Part shown: positions 1-8,410 of the stretch, one piece after another
Numbering within the stretch: the first letter of the stretch is position 1
Layout of the letters: each line of letters begins with the position of its first letter
Assembly: GCF_028710545.1 (NCBI RefSeq)
Contig: NZ_JAQTTX010000017.1
Location: 1-54,798, forward strand
DNA: 54,798 nt
Direction of reading: 5' to 3'
From: Halothiobacillus sp.
GTDB taxonomy: Bacteria > Pseudomonadota > Gammaproteobacteria > Halothiobacillales > Halothiobacillaceae
Program-made: the position numbers and the translations under genes
Notes under the pieces: generated by a model
What the model saw: the letters and a program-made list of their open reading frames with translations, nothing else
The model's database searches: none
What the model was told of the DNA's origin: nothing

Positions 1-121
1 TCGGCGTAAAAACCGGGCAATGCTGCTTGGAAAGGTCGTCGTTTGTTGTGAAATTTGAGCTGGATTCGGCCACAGGCATGATTCAGTGGCTGAATTCATT
101 GAAAATCTCGGGTTATTCGAG

Positions 122-510
122 CTGCCCATCTGTTGAATAAATCCCCCTCAATCACCCTTTTGCAAAGGGGGAGGCAGGAAAGCCACCTTATTGCACAGAG
201 GAGGCAGGACAAGCCTGATTTTGAAAACAGATTGCTCGCTTTGAAAAAGCCCCCTTTTTCAAAAGGCAATGCCACCCCCCTTTGAAAAAGGGGGGCAGGG
301 GGGGATTTACCAACCTGCCCTATCTGTTGAATAAATCCCCCTCAATCCCCCTTTTGCAAAGGGGGAGGCAGGAAAGCCCCCTTATTGCACAGAGGAGGCA
401 GGACAAGCCTGATTTTTAAAACAGATTGCTTGCTTTGAAAAAGCCCCCCTTTTTTCAAAAGGCAACGCCACCCCCCCTTTGAAAAAGGGGGGCAGGGGGG
501 ATTTACAAAC
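122..510. repeat. Tandem duplication (about 194 bp x 2) of a C/G-rich palindromic repeat
   Basis: Two nearly identical units follow each other, at about 122-314 and 315-510; the shared string ATCTGTTGAATAAATCCCC recurs 194 bases apart (128 and 322). Each unit contains several short palindromes of the type CCCCCTTTTNCAAAGGGGG and starts and ends with AATCCCCC/GGGGGATTT-like borders. The copies differ by a few substitutions and homopolymer-length changes. The block lies downstream of ectC, so it could end that transcript. No coding sequence is supported in 1-531; bases 1-121 hold nothing recognised beyond a 6-bp hairpin at 81-95. Confidence 0.9.
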
Positions 511-531
511 GGGTCGCGTCTTTTTAGAACG

Positions 532-927
532 TCACGACATCAACGGATAATGCCCGTTCTCGTCGTGCACTTCCTTGCCGGTCAGCGGTGGATTGAACAC
601 GCAGATCAGGCGCATGTCTTCCGTGCCGCCGCGCAGGTAGTGGCGGTCATGGTTATTGAGCAGATACATCATGCCGTCGCTGATCTTGTGCGTGGTGTCG
701 TTGGCAATATCGTGGATTTCGCCATTGCCTGCCACGCAATAAACGGCTTCGATGTGGTTGGCGTAATGGATGTAGGTTTCCGTCCCCGCGCGGATAATGG
801 TGTCATGGAAGGAGAATCCGACACCGTCATCGGCCAGCACCAGGCGGCGGCTGACCCAGTTGCCATTCTCGGCTTCCACTTCCCGGTCAGTACCCAGAAT
901 ATCGGGTGTCAATCGACGAACAATCAT
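532..927 (-). CDS. ectC: L-ectoine synthase EctC
   Basis: EctC closes N-gamma-acetyl-diaminobutyrate to the compatible solute ectoine in the cytoplasm, the last step of ectoine synthesis. The 131-residue product has the family's usual length and the cupin-like fold, with the N-terminal MIVRRLTPDILGTDREV segment and the metal/substrate region around EAVYCVAGNGEIHD. The start overlaps the ectB stop by 4 bases, so translation is probably coupled. It is the last gene of ectABC and is followed by the tandem repeat block. No ectD or aspartokinase gene adjoins it. Family assignment is secure. Confidence 0.97.
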   Translation of the reverse strand: MIVRRLTPDILGTDREVEAENGNWVSRRLVLADDGVGFSFHDTIIRAGTETYIHYANHIEAVYCVAGNGEIHDIANDTTHKISDGMMYLLNNHDRHYLRGGTEDMRLICVFNPPLTGKEVHDENGHYPLMS

Positions 928-2216
928 GCGGTAACCTCTTGCTTGGTTGTGGGATGTTTTGCGGCAGTCGCTTCAATCGCGGCTTCCAGAATATTCAGAC
1001 CCTTGTCCAGCTCCACATCAGAGATGGTCAACGGAGCGAGGAACTTGATGACCTGATCCGTCGCGCCTGCCGTTTCGGCGAGCAAGCCGTGCTCGAAGGC
1101 TTCGCGGGATACTTCATTACAGAAGCCCTCGATGGATGATTCGATGCCCCAGATCATGCCGAGGCCACGTACATCGCTGATGTGATCCGGAAAACGGTCT
1201 TTGATTGCGCGAAAACGTTTCTCGACCCCTTCACCTTTGCGACGAACTTCCTTGGCGAAGTCATCGTTGTCCCAGCGCTTGAGCGCCGTAGCACCGGCAA
1301 CGAACGCGAGACTGTTGCCCCGGAAGGTGCCGGTATGCTCGCCCGGCGACCACTGATCGATTTCGGGGCGCATCAGCACGATCGCCATGGGCAAGCCCGT
1401 ACCGATGGATTTTGAAATGGTGATGATGTCCGGCGTGATGCCTGCCCGCTCGAAACTGAAAAAGTTACCCGTGCGGCCATTGCCAACCTGGATATCATCG
1501 ATGATGAGCAGAATGTCCAGGTCGCGGCACATTTTTTCGAGCTTTTTGAGCCATTCAACGCTGGAGACGTTGATGCCGCCCTCGCCCTGGATCGTCTCGA
1601 CGATAATGCCAGCGGGCAGTTCATAACCGGAACTGCCATCCTCGTAATAACGGCGCATCATGTCGATGCTGTCCATCTGGTCTTCTTCATCGAAATAATG
1701 ATCGAACGGCATCTTGCTGACATTCAGCGGTACGCCGTAATAATCATCGTGATAGAACTCGTTGCCGGTCACGGCGAGCGCACCGAGCGTATGCCCGTGA
1801 TAGGCATTGGTGAAAGCGACGATCTTCGAGCGCTGCTTGACCTTGCGCGCCAGCTTGAGCGCGGTTTCCACGGCATTGGTGCCTGTGGGGCCGACGAACT
1901 GGATTTTATAGTCCATCCCGCGCGGCAGCAGGATTGTTTCCTGAAACTTCTTGATAAAGTGGTACTTGGCATCAGTCGCTTTATCCAGCGCGTTCAACAT
2001 GCCGTCCCGACGGATGAAGTCGATCATCGCCTCTTGCACGGCTGGGTCATTGTGGCCGTAGTTGAGCGACCCGGCACCGCCAAAAAAATCAATATACGAT
2101 TTGCCGTGGTGGTCCCAAACCGTCGCGTTTTTGGCGCGGGTAAAAATAGTCGGGAAAGAGCGGATGTAACCGCGTACATTGGATTCATATTTTTCGAACA
2201 GATCAATGTCCATCAA
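924..2216 (-). CDS. ectB: Diaminobutyrate-2-oxoglutarate transaminase EctB
   Basis: A PLP-dependent class III aminotransferase that makes L-2,4-diaminobutyrate from aspartate semialdehyde and glutamate, the first committed step of ectoine synthesis. The 430-residue length is typical. Visible motifs are the cofactor-binding GPTGTNAVE region, the acidic LLIIDDIQVGNGRTG segment and the PLP lysine in TISKSIGTGLP. It lies between ectA (30-base gap) and ectC (4-base overlap), the standard ectABC order. The glutamate/aspartate semialdehyde supply genes are not adjacent. Confidence 0.97.
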   Translation of the reverse strand: MMDIDLFEKYESNVRGYIRSFPTIFTRAKNATVWDHHGKSYIDFFGGAGSLNYGHNDPAVQEAMIDFIRRDGMLNALDKATDAKYHFIKKFQETILLPRGMDYKIQFVGPTGTNAVETALKLARKVKQRSKIVAFTNAYHGHTLGALAVTGNEFYHDDYYGVPLNVSKMPFDHYFDEEDQMDSIDMMRRYYEDGSSGYELPAGIIVETIQGEGGINVSSVEWLKKLEKMCRDLDILLIIDDIQVGNGRTGNFFSFERAGITPDIITISKSIGTGLPMAIVLMRPEIDQWSPGEHTGTFRGNSLAFVAGATALKRWDNDDFAKEVRRKGEGVEKRFRAIKDRFPDHISDVRGLGMIWGIESSIEGFCNEVSREAFEHGLLAETAGATDQVIKFLAPLTISDVELDKGLNILEAAIEATAAKHPTTKQEVTA

Positions 2217-2246
2217 AAGTTCCTCGGTGCGTGAAAATGAGCGGAT

Positions 2247-2735
2247 TTAGCGCAGGTCGATCGAATAGAGATCTTCCGGTTGGTGACCGGTGTCCTGCCC
2301 TGAATTGAGTAGTTCTGAAGAGAGATAGGGCGAAACCGTGAGTGGGCGCTCCAGCCGCGCGGCCCAACGACGGAACAACGCCTGAGAAGCCGTGTTATCG
2401 GGGGATATGGTCAGTTCGATTCGACGAATGTCTTCGAACCATGTGCGCCGGGTGAGTGCGTCGAGCAGACCGGAAGCCACGCCACGCCCTCGCCAGTCGG
2501 GGTGAACGGCTACCTGCCAGATGAACAAGGTATCTGGCGCACGGGGCAAGCGGTATGCGGTAAGAAATCCGCAGAGCACCGAATCAGATTCGGCGACCAC
2601 ACAGGTATCGCGAAAGTGATCCGAGAGCAGAAAATAGAGGTAGGCCGAATTGACATCCAGCGTACCCGCTTCAAGCACCATCCGATGAATGCGCGCCCCA
2701 TCGTCAAGGCGCGGTTCTCGATAGTCTAAGGTCAT
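2247..2735 (-). CDS. ectA: Diaminobutyrate acetyltransferase EctA
   Basis: A GNAT-family enzyme that N-acetylates L-2,4-diaminobutyrate with acetyl-CoA. The 162-residue protein carries the acetyl-CoA loop VHPDWRGRGVASGLLDAL (about residues 78-95) and the EctA-typical start MTLDYREPRLDDGARIH. It is the first gene of the operon. The 182-base upstream region (2736-2917), shared with the divergent OpgC-like gene, must hold the promoter. Osmotic induction is expected from the pathway, but no consensus box could be read with confidence. No strong Shine-Dalgarno sequence precedes the ATG. Confidence 0.96.
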   Translation of the reverse strand: MTLDYREPRLDDGARIHRMVLEAGTLDVNSAYLYFLLSDHFRDTCVVAESDSVLCGFLTAYRLPRAPDTLFIWQVAVHPDWRGRGVASGLLDALTRRTWFEDIRRIELTISPDNTASQALFRRWAARLERPLTVSPYLSSELLNSGQDTGHQPEDLYSIDLR

Positions 2736-2917
2736 GATTTTATTTCGTCAGCTGCACCAAAAAAGGCGGCTGCGTTAATTCAAATGAGTCAAGAGGGTAA
2801 CGCGATGAGCGCCGAATTTCAAATCGCATCCGGACTTTTTGCCCCGGGAAACAGGTGAAAAACGCACTATTACCCCGTTCGTAATCCGCTCCAACACCCT
2901 TCGGAACAACCCGCGCC

Positions 2918-4060
2918 ATGAGCCACAAGCCGACTCAATCAACCCAAAGCAACCGACTGTTATATTTGGATTTTCTCAGAGGACTCATGCTCGTCGGCAT
3001 CACGCTTGGGCATTTCGGGCCCACCTTCGAATGGCTGATGTGGCAACCCTTGGGATTCTTCAGCAATGCCGAGGGCTTTGTTTTACTTTCCGGCACCATA
3101 TTCGGACTGGTCTACGCCAAACTCGAGCAACGTGATCCTGCTTCCATGGCCATCAAGGCAAGATATCGCGCGTGGGTCATTTATCTCAGCCATTTTGCGC
3201 TGCTGATTTTTGTCGCGCTCTACACCTGGCTTACCAACGGCTGGGCGGATGACTGGCATAGCCACGCCCAGTTCATCGCCCAAGCGCCCGCGCTGGGGTT
3301 GATACTCGGCACGTTGCTGATCTACCAGCCGCCACTGCTCGATATCCTGCCGATGTATGCGCTGTTCGTGCTTGTCGCGCCGGGGATCATCCGACAATTA
3401 GTCGCCGGGCGCGTTTGGCTGGTATTGAGTGTCAGTCTGCTGGTCTGGTGGTTGTTCTCGCAGGTGATTGCAGGTGGGCACTGGCGCACGGCGCTCGCTG
3501 AATCGATGGGGCTGGGCTTTCCGTTTCAGGTCGGTGAATTCGATCCCCTCGTCTGGCAAATCCTGTTCTTCGCCGGCGCGGCGCTGGGCGTTCGCATGTT
3601 CCAGCAACGTCTGCCTCGGCAACCGCAGATCGTGCTCGCGCTCATCGCCATGGTCGCGGTCGTGTTATTTTTCGGTTTGCGCCACGAGCTGATACATGCC
3701 CCCACCTTCTGGAACCCCGCCTGGGTGGATCGACACCAACTGGCCGGACTGCGGCTGGTCAACATCGCCGCGCTTGCCTACACGTTCTGGACGCTGCTGT
3801 ATCTGGCACGCAAAGTGGATTGGCCCGCCTGGGCACTGACACTACCGAAACCGTTCGCCTGCCTCGGGCGCCATAGCCTGGCGGTGTTCAGCACGCATGT
3901 GGTGCTCATTTATCTCACCATTCCGATTCAGATGACCTACCCGCTGTTCTGGCGTTATGTAATCGGCCTGAGCCTGATATTCATCCTGTTGGCGCTGGCT
4001 TGCGGACTGGATGTTCGTGCCAGGCGGCAGCGGCAGGCGCAGTCCATATCCGCCCGGTGA
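2918..4060 (+). CDS. OpgC-family integral membrane protein
   Basis: A 380-residue protein with about ten hydrophobic segments. The N-terminal RLLYLDFLRGLMLVGITLGHFGP resembles the entry helix of OpgC/acyltransferase-3-like proteins (consensus LDFxRGxxLxxIxxxH). OpgC proteins modify osmoregulated periplasmic glucans with succinyl groups in the inner membrane. The exact substrate here is unknown, and no opgGH genes lie nearby. The C terminus is basic and cytoplasmic (DVRARRQRQAQS). It is divergent from ectABC, so two osmoadaptation-type genes share one intergenic region. Family is fairly secure, function only inferred. Confidence 0.8.
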   Translation: MSHKPTQSTQSNRLLYLDFLRGLMLVGITLGHFGPTFEWLMWQPLGFFSNAEGFVLLSGTIFGLVYAKLEQRDPASMAIKARYRAWVIYLSHFALLIFVALYTWLTNGWADDWHSHAQFIAQAPALGLILGTLLIYQPPLLDILPMYALFVLVAPGIIRQLVAGRVWLVLSVSLLVWWLFSQVIAGGHWRTALAESMGLGFPFQVGEFDPLVWQILFFAGAALGVRMFQQRLPRQPQIVLALIAMVAVVLFFGLRHELIHAPTFWNPAWVDRHQLAGLRLVNIAALAYTFWTLLYLARKVDWPAWALTLPKPFACLGRHSLAVFSTHVVLIYLTIPIQMTYPLFWRYVIGLSLIFILLALACGLDVRARRQRQAQSISAR

Positions 4061-4072
4061 CAGCGGCGCGAT

Positions 4073-5575
4073 TCAGGTACCGCAGAATGTCGTGAACGGT
4101 CCGAACGACGCGGGTGCCGGTTCGGCGTACTTCTGCCACTCGGGGCGATTTTCAAACGGATGCGTGACCGCCGCGAGCAACGCGTGAAAAGGCGCAAAAT
4201 CACCCTCACGCACCGCGGCCTCAATCATTGCTTCCACCTGATGATTGCGGGGGATGATCACCGGGTTCACGGCATCCATGCGTTCGGCGCGCGCATCGGC
4301 CGTCCGTTTTTCCTGTGCCACGCGGGTGTTCCAGCGCTCAAGCCAATCGGCAAAATCCGCCGAGCCATTGAACAACGAGCGCAGCGGTTCTGAATTACCG
4401 CGTACCGCCGTCGATAGTTGTCTGAAACCTTGCGTGAAATCGACCCTTTCGGACTGCATGGCCGTCAGGAGCCAGTGAATCAGTTCCGTATCGGCGCTAT
4501 CGCTCACACCCGTATCGCTACTCAAACCGAGTTTGGGGCGCATGGCCGCCAGCCAGTGTCGGGCATAACGGCCCGGGAAATCAGCCAGAACGGTATTGGC
4601 TTGCGCAATCGCTGCGTCACCATCCGTATCGATCAATGGCAATAGGGTTTCTGCAAATCGCGCCAGATTCCAGCGCGCGATATTCGGTTGATTGCCGTAG
4701 GCATAACGCCCCTGCAAATCGATCGAACTGAATACGGTTTTCGGGTGATAGGCATCCATGAACGCGCAGGGGCCGTAATCGATGGTTTCGCCCGCGATGC
4801 TCGTGTTATCGGTATTCATGACGCCGTGCACGAACCCGATCGACATCCAGCGCGCCACCAGATTTGCCTGCGCATCGACCACCGCTGCGAGTAACTCGAT
4901 ATAAGGCGAAACGCTGTCCTTCAAGGCAGGATAATGACGATTGATGACGTAATCGGCGAGCTGTTTCAACCGAACGGCATCCCCGCCGCGCGCGGCGAGA
5001 AACTCGAAGGTACCTACCCGGATATGGCTCGTCGCCACCCGTGTGAGGATGGCGCCCGGCACCTCGCCCTGGCGCCACAGCGTTTCCCCGGTAGTCACCG
5101 CCGCCAGCGCACGCGTGGTTGGAATGCCTAGGGCATGCATGGCCTCGCTGACCAGATATTCTCGCAGCACCGGGCCGAGGGCCGCCTTGCCGTCGCCGCC
5201 GCGCGAGAACGGCGTTCGCCCCGCCCCCTTGAGCTGAATATCCCGCCGTTTTCCGTAGCGATCGACCACTTCCCCCAGCAGCAGAGCCCGACCATCGCCC
5301 AGCAGCGGCACAAAATTGCCGAACTGATGCCCGGCGTAGGCTTGAGCCGACGGTTCCGCGCCGGCAGGAAGGCGGTTTCCGGAAAAAATCTGCGCCCCGG
5401 CTTCATCGTTTGGCAAATCAAGCCCCATCTCGGCGGCCAGTAATTCGTTCCAGGCGATCATTCGCGGGTTCGGCACGCGATCTGCTTGGGCGGGCAGACA
5501 CAAGTCATCGACGGCATAGGCCAACGTCTGCTCTAAACACCAGTGCGAAGAATCCTGCTTGGGAGAAAAAGACAT
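4073..5575 (-). CDS. selO: Protein adenylyltransferase SelO (YdiU/UPF0061)
   Basis: SelO is a pseudokinase-fold enzyme that transfers AMP to Ser/Thr/Tyr of target proteins and is linked to redox homeostasis. The roughly 500-residue product has the family signatures: QAYAGHQFGNFVPLLGDGRALLLGE, the QLKGAGRTPFSRGGDGKA loop, SHIRVGTFEFLAARGG, and FVHGVMNTDNTSIAGETIDYGPCAFMD, which carries the catalytic and metal-binding residues. The start at 5575 (MSFSPKQDSS) is preferred over an in-frame upstream one at 5629 because the family aligns from there. Bacterial SelO normally lacks selenocysteine, and none is apparent here. It converges with the OpgC-like gene, 12 bases apart. Confidence 0.95.
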   Translation of the reverse strand: MSFSPKQDSSHWCLEQTLAYAVDDLCLPAQADRVPNPRMIAWNELLAAEMGLDLPNDEAGAQIFSGNRLPAGAEPSAQAYAGHQFGNFVPLLGDGRALLLGEVVDRYGKRRDIQLKGAGRTPFSRGGDGKAALGPVLREYLVSEAMHALGIPTTRALAAVTTGETLWRQGEVPGAILTRVATSHIRVGTFEFLAARGGDAVRLKQLADYVINRHYPALKDSVSPYIELLAAVVDAQANLVARWMSIGFVHGVMNTDNTSIAGETIDYGPCAFMDAYHPKTVFSSIDLQGRYAYGNQPNIARWNLARFAETLLPLIDTDGDAAIAQANTVLADFPGRYARHWLAAMRPKLGLSSDTGVSDSADTELIHWLLTAMQSERVDFTQGFRQLSTAVRGNSEPLRSLFNGSADFADWLERWNTRVAQEKRTADARAERMDAVNPVIIPRNHQVEAMIEAAVREGDFAPFHALLAAVTHPFENRPEWQKYAEPAPASFGPFTTFCGT

Positions 5576-5708
5576 GAGAACCCTCGATACGAAAAGGCGA
5601 TACAGCAAACAGTATGGCCTGATGAACAAAAAATCGGGAGGAAGGAGGAAAAAGATAGCAAAACCATCTAGTATAAGAGGGGCTTAAACAGCACAGAGGA
5701 GATTGAAC

Positions 5709-6056
5709 ATGAGTAATAATCGTTCCGAGAGCGCTTCTGCGCCCACCCGTCGTCATTTTTTGAGCGTTGCCGTCAAATCGGCTGTACTGATTCCAATGGC
5801 CGGTATGGGTATGGCGCGTATGGCCGTCGCCGCAGACTTACCGCACCTCTCGCCTTCCGACCCGACAGCCAAGGCATTAAGCTACGTCGAGGTGGCCTCC
5901 GAAAGCAAAAGCTCGGCGTATAAAGCGGGTGATGCCTGCGATAACTGCGCACTGTATCAAGGGGACCGCAAAGCCGATTGGGGGCCATGCGCCGTTTTCC
6001 CGGGCAAAGATGTCTCAGCGAAAGGCTGGTGCACCTCGTACGTGAAGATGAGCTAA
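5709..6056 (+). CDS. High-potential iron-sulfur protein (HiPIP), Tat-exported
   Basis: A 115-residue periplasmic 4Fe-4S electron carrier. The N terminus has a twin-arginine signal (TRRHFLSVAVK, Arg14-Arg15) ending near AVAADLPHL. The mature part has the HiPIP cysteine pattern C77-x2-C80, C94, C108 (CDNC, GPC, GWC). In phototrophic and sulfur-oxidising Proteobacteria, HiPIPs carry electrons between bc1 complex and terminal oxidase or reaction centre. A GAGGAG ribosome site at 5696-5701 fixes the ATG at 5709. The gene stands alone, divergent from selO and followed by a strong terminator. Confidence 0.95.
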   Translation: MSNNRSESASAPTRRHFLSVAVKSAVLIPMAGMGMARMAVAADLPHLSPSDPTAKALSYVEVASESKSSAYKAGDACDNCALYQGDRKADWGPCAVFPGKDVSAKGWCTSYVKMS

Positions 6057-6109
6057 CGCCCAAGCCACACAACAGCAGGCGAATTCGCAAAATCTCGCAT
6101 CATGTCAAC

Positions 6110-6141
6110 AAAGCCCGCGCATTGCGGGCTTTGCTTGTTTT
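6110..6141 (+). terminator. Rho-independent terminator of the HiPIP gene
   Basis: A 9-bp stem (AAAGCCCGC at 6110-6118 pairing with GCGGGCTTT at 6124-6132) with a 5-base loop is followed by a T-rich stretch. It lies 54 bases after the HiPIP stop codon. Confidence 0.85.
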
Positions 6142-6200
6142 AACTTTAGGGAAGCGCTGCACAAAAGCAGCTTTGCTTTGAGTAGCAGGTATGACTCGGC

Positions 6201-6352
6201 AAATCCCCCCAGCCCCCCTTTTTCAAAGGGGAGAGGGCAGCCCTTTCTTTTGAGCGAGAGTGCCTCCCCCTTTTCAAAGGGGGGAGAATCAGCCCTTGCT
6301 TTTGAACGAGAGCGCCTCCCCCTTTGTAAAAGGGGGAACGAGGGGGATTTAA
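6201..6352. repeat. Copy of the CCCCCTTT...AAAGGGGG repeat family (three palindromes)
   Basis: Bases 6201-6352 contain three CCCC(C)TTTTNNAAAGGGG palindromes, bordered by AAATCCCCCC on the left and GGGGGATTT on the right, the same border pair as in the block at 122-510. It fills most of the 429-base gap between the HiPIP and SoxW-like genes. Nothing coding is supported there. Confidence 0.85.
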
Positions 6353-6485
6353 GGGGGCTTGTCTTCATGCAGGGGGCTTAACAAATTGAGTTGCTCATTT
6401 AAGTCATTGCCCGTATAAACAATCAGGCAAACAGACATCATCATTCGAGGCGAAAAGCCCAATTTCAGTGATCGGGGGAGATCAA

Positions 6486-7085
6486 ATGGCCAAAATGCCA
6501 GAACGCTATAACGCACCACATCGGCGCATTTTCACGCTTGTGCTGCTCATCACGGCAATTTATATCGGAACACCCGTTTACGCTGATGCCACGACCGGTA
6601 CCGCATCGGATAGCGGAGTGGAGATGGTTGGCAATGTGGCGTTCGTCGATCACCTGATCAACCTGCCCGCCGATTTCGCTGTCATGCGCGAAAAGAAAAT
6701 TCCGATGATGATTTTTTTCCACGCCAGCTACTGCGGTTACTGCAACCAGGTGGATGATCAGTTCCTGATCCCCATGCGGATGGACCCCGAGTTTCAGGGC
6801 CGCTTGCTGATCCGCCGTGTGAAGGTGGACGCCGATACCCAGTACATCGGGCTGGATGGCAAAAAACACGATTATCCTTATCTCGCCAACAAGCTGGATG
6901 TGCGTGGCGTGCCCTATATCCTGTTTCTCGCCCCCGATGGCTCACGCATTACCTCGATCCAGGGCACCGCCTACGATTATTACGACTACTACCTGAGCAA
7001 GGACATCAACCTCGCCACAGACTGCGCCAAAAATCCGGGCCAGAAGAAATGCGACGGACGGGCGGACGGGCCGGGGCTCAATTAA
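6486..7085 (+). CDS. Secreted thioredoxin-like protein (SoxW/DsbE-like)
   Basis: A 199-residue protein with a Sec-type signal (hydrophobic run RIFTLVLLITAIYIGTPVYAD, residues 14-34) and a thioredoxin fold with active site C83-G-Y-C86 in FFHASYCGYCNQV. The later GVPYILFLAPDG gives the cis-proline-type region. Such proteins reduce periplasmic thiols, and SoxW-type members serve the Sox thiosulfate system. No sox genes lie here, so the role is inferred. The ATG at 6486 is preferred because a GGGGGAG ribosome site lies at 6474-6480. Two extra cysteines near the C terminus (DCAKNPGQKKC) are of unknown use. Confidence 0.8.
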   Translation: MAKMPERYNAPHRRIFTLVLLITAIYIGTPVYADATTGTASDSGVEMVGNVAFVDHLINLPADFAVMREKKIPMMIFFHASYCGYCNQVDDQFLIPMRMDPEFQGRLLIRRVKVDADTQYIGLDGKKHDYPYLANKLDVRGVPYILFLAPDGSRITSIQGTAYDYYDYYLSKDINLATDCAKNPGQKKCDGRADGPGLN

Positions 7086-7150
7086 GAAATCGGCAAGAAT
7101 CCTCCCCGGGCTTCATGCCGATATGTCAAAAGCGGTACTGCCCGGTCCAT

Positions 7151-7170
7151 CACGGCGCGGTTGCGCCGTG
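7151..7170. terminator. Convergent terminator hairpin
   Basis: A perfect 8-bp stem, CACGGCGC/GCGCCGTG with a GGTT loop, lies between the converging SoxW-like (+) and alcohol dehydrogenase (-) genes. The T-tract is weak on both strands. Confidence 0.6.
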
Positions 7171-7187
7171 GCTTTATCCCTGCGCGA

Positions 7188-8249
7188 TCATGCCTGTTCG
7201 TTGAGAGAGGCCATGTCGATCACGAAGCGGTATTTCACATCGCTTTTGAGCATCCGCTCGAAAGCTTCGTTGATTTCCTGGATATTGATGACCTCGACAT
7301 CGGATGTAATGCCATGCTGCCCGCAAAAATCAAGCAGTTCCTGAGTCTCGGGGAGGCCGCCGATGAGCGAACCGGCGATGGATCGGCGCCCCAGAACCAT
7401 AGGTACGGTGCTGAGCATGGTATCGAGCGCACCAAGATAGCCCACCAGAACCAGAGTGCCGTTGACCGACAGGGTGGGTATATAGGGATTGAGATCATGA
7501 ACATAGGGTACGGTATCGATGATCAGATCGAAGCGCCCCTGAACTGACTCCATCTGCTCTGTGTCGGTGGAAAGCACCACCTGATGCGCGCCCAGACGGC
7601 GGGCATCGGACTCTTTGCCTGGTGATCGGGTAAACAGTGTCACATCGGCACCCAGGGCATTGGCGAGTTTGAGCGCCATGTGGCCCAGGCCACCCAGACC
7701 GATCACGGCCACCTTGCTGCGTGGCCCAACCTGCCAGTGGCGCAGCGGCGACCAGGTCGTGATGCCTGCACACAGCAAGGGGGCCGCACCGGCGAGATCC
7801 AAACCTTCCGGCACCTTGAGTACAAACTTCTCGCGTACAACAATCTTTTCGCTATAGCCACCAAAGGTAGGGCTCTGGTCCCGACGATCCACGCTGTTGT
7901 ACGTCATGGTGGGAAAGGCCTCGCAGTATTGCTCAAGGCCATCGGCGCACGAAGCGCAGTGCTGGCAGGAATCCACCATGCAGCCAACACCCACACTGTC
8001 GCCGGGTTTGAAGCGAGTCACCTCGGCCCCCACACTGATCACTTTGCCGATAATTTCGTGACCGGGCACCATGGGGTACATGCTATCTGACCAGTCATTA
8101 CGGGCTTGATGCAGATCCGAATGGCACACACCGCAATAAAGAATCTCGACGACCACATCATCAGGGCGGGGCTGACGGCGCTCAAAACGGAAAGGTTTCA
8201 AGGCATCTGTCGGCGATTGCACTGCGTAACCGAGTACGTTCAAGGTCAT
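7188..8249 (-). CDS. Zinc-dependent NAD(P) alcohol dehydrogenase (YahK/CAD type)
   Basis: A 353-residue medium-chain dehydrogenase that interconverts aldehydes and alcohols in the cytoplasm. The catalytic zinc motif is CGVCHSDLH with downstream GHEIIGKV. The structural zinc site is the four-cysteine CQHCASCADGLEQYC segment. The Rossmann motif GLGGLGHMALKLA follows at about residue 180. The overall pattern matches the YahK/cinnamyl-alcohol dehydrogenase subgroup, which usually uses NADPH to reduce aldehydes. It stands alone. Physiological substrate is unknown. Confidence 0.92.
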   Translation of the reverse strand: MTLNVLGYAVQSPTDALKPFRFERRQPRPDDVVVEILYCGVCHSDLHQARNDWSDSMYPMVPGHEIIGKVISVGAEVTRFKPGDSVGVGCMVDSCQHCASCADGLEQYCEAFPTMTYNSVDRRDQSPTFGGYSEKIVVREKFVLKVPEGLDLAGAAPLLCAGITTWSPLRHWQVGPRSKVAVIGLGGLGHMALKLANALGADVTLFTRSPGKESDARRLGAHQVVLSTDTEQMESVQGRFDLIIDTVPYVHDLNPYIPTLSVNGTLVLVGYLGALDTMLSTVPMVLGRRSIAGSLIGGLPETQELLDFCGQHGITSDVEVINIQEINEAFERMLKSDVKYRFVIDMASLNEQA

Positions 8250-8330
8250 GTTTTTTGCTCCATTGGAAAATATGCCTTAAGAGCGTAGCAGAGTAATTTA
8301 TTATCGTGCTACTTAATGACCCGAACGGGA

Positions 8331-8350
8331 AGCTGGCGCAAGCCCGCATT
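8331..8350. repeat. REP-like unit 1
   Basis: AGCTGGCGCAAGCCCGCATT matches the unit at 9853-9872 with one difference and resembles one half of the unit at 46001-46046. It lies in the gap between the alcohol dehydrogenase and the batD-like gene. Confidence 0.6.
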
Positions 8351-8410
8351 CAGACACGCCTTGGCCGATACATGCCCTGCACGGGAAGATCTGCATTTTT
8401 GCAGACCTTC

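Noticed and set aside
122-510. CRISPR array
   Set aside because: The repeated units are adjacent 194-bp duplicates made of palindromes, not short repeats separated by unique spacers.
6105-6381. Open frames across the repeat block after the HiPIP gene
   Set aside because: The predicted peptides (PPFEKGG, SKGR strings) only reflect the CCCCCTTT/AAAGGGGG repeats.
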